Shown: positions 6,519 through 6,686 of the stretch, in pieces
Layout of the letters: each line of letters begins with the position of its first letter
Numbering within the stretch: the stretch's first letter is position 1
Origin: Ferruginibacter sp.
Lineage (GTDB): Bacteria; Bacteroidota; Bacteroidia; Chitinophagales; Chitinophagaceae
Assembly: GCA_025362765.1 (NCBI GenBank)
Contig: JANYFI010000811.1
Span: 1 to 6,686, forward strand
Length of the DNA stretch: 6,686 nucleotides
Direction of reading: 5' to 3'
Notes under the pieces: generated by a model
Told to the model about the DNA's origin: nothing
The model's database searches: none
Seen by the model: the letters and a program-made list of their open reading frames with translations, nothing else
Position numbers and translations under genes: made by a program

Positions 6519-6550
6519 GAATTTTTATAAGTTGCGAAGTTAAGCCATTG

Positions 6551-6582
6551 CAAAATAAAAATCCCGGCAGATTGGCCGGGAT
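6551..6582 (-). terminator. Rho-independent terminator of the right-edge leftward gene
   Basis: An 8-bp perfect stem pairs 6561-6568 with 6575-6582 around a 6-nt loop. Read leftward it is followed by ATTTTTATTTTG (through 6551), a good U-tract. It lies 34 bp after the stop of the right-edge gene and 33 bp before the PurF-like start codon, so it separates those two units. The rightward side has only a weak T run, so it is probably one-directional. Confidence 0.85.
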
Positions 6583-6616
6583 GAAAATTTATTTTGTTAA
6601 GCTTCAATTAATAGTA

Positions 6617-6686
6617 TTACAAACCGCTAACAGTTAACCCAATTTGGTAAGGTCTTATAGACGCACCGGCACCATCTTTCAAGAAA
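6617..6686 (-). CDS. 3' end of an unidentified leftward gene (partial)
   Basis: Reading leftward from the right edge (complete codons from 6685), an open frame of 22 codons ends at TAA (6619-6617). It encodes FLKDGAGASIRPYQIGLTVS plus GL. The alternating pattern of the last residues (RPYQIGLTVSGL) could be a final beta strand of an outer-membrane or secreted protein, but the piece is too short to assign. The correctly placed terminator 34 bp downstream supports this frame; another frame on this strand stays open for only 19 codons from the edge and fits the terminator less well. Confidence 0.5.
   Translation of the reverse strand, partial: FLKDGAGASIRPYQIGLTVSGL

Noticed and set aside
6312..6530. 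Rightward open frame opposite the start of the PurF-like gene
   Set aside because: It is antisense to the conserved glutaminase domain; its protein has no family signature.
6519..6558. Promoter for the PurF-like gene (TTATTTTG read leftward at 6558-6551, or TATAAAAA nearer the start)
   Set aside because: The first has a mismatch at a key base and its -33 position falls inside the terminator stem; the second is far from TAnnTTTG and lies about 10 nt from the start codon.
1..6686. Mobile element, CRISPR array, phage or defence system
   Set aside because: I saw no transposase, integrase, terminal inverted repeats, regularly spaced repeats or defence-type domains on either strand.

Overview
The window looks like chromosomal DNA of a Bacteroidota bacterium, most likely from the Chitinophagaceae or a related family. 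The evidence is AT-rich DNA, start codons preceded by A-rich stretches instead of Shine-Dalgarno sites, a good match to the Bacteroidota promoter (TTTG, 19 bp, TAnnTTTG) before the aminotransferase gene, an outer-membrane beta-barrel protein of the PorT type, and a long PurF-like protein of a form I associate with Bacteroidota. The family-level placement is inference.

Left part (1-2361, + strand): the last 26 codons of a gene that resembles the tail of a periplasmic peptidyl-prolyl isomerase, closed by a strong hairpin terminator; a secreted 230-aa beta-barrel protein with its own terminator; then a class I/II PLP-dependent aminotransferase. The aminotransferase has its own promoter, which lies in a 22-bp-period tandem duplication.

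Middle (2373-3943): a small leftward pair, a 40-aa Cys-rich lipoprotein followed by an 82-aa protein I do not recognise. It is divergent, across an AT-rich gap of 65-80 bp, from a rightward MurG-like glycosyltransferase that appears to start at a non-ATG codon.

Right part (3996-6686, - strand): a SixA-type histidine phosphatase, a 180-bp gap without a gene, and a 615-aa amidophosphoribosyltransferase-like protein (first step of purine synthesis by homology). At the right edge are the last 22 codons of another leftward gene, with a terminator between it and the PurF-like gene.

The genes do not form one pathway; most are separate transcription units with housekeeping or envelope roles. I see no mobile element, CRISPR array, tRNA, rRNA or defence system. 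The points most worth a second look are the tiny lipoprotein and its partner, the loss of the usual Fe-S cysteines in the PurF-like protein, the duplicated promoter segment and the non-ATG start of the glycosyltransferase.
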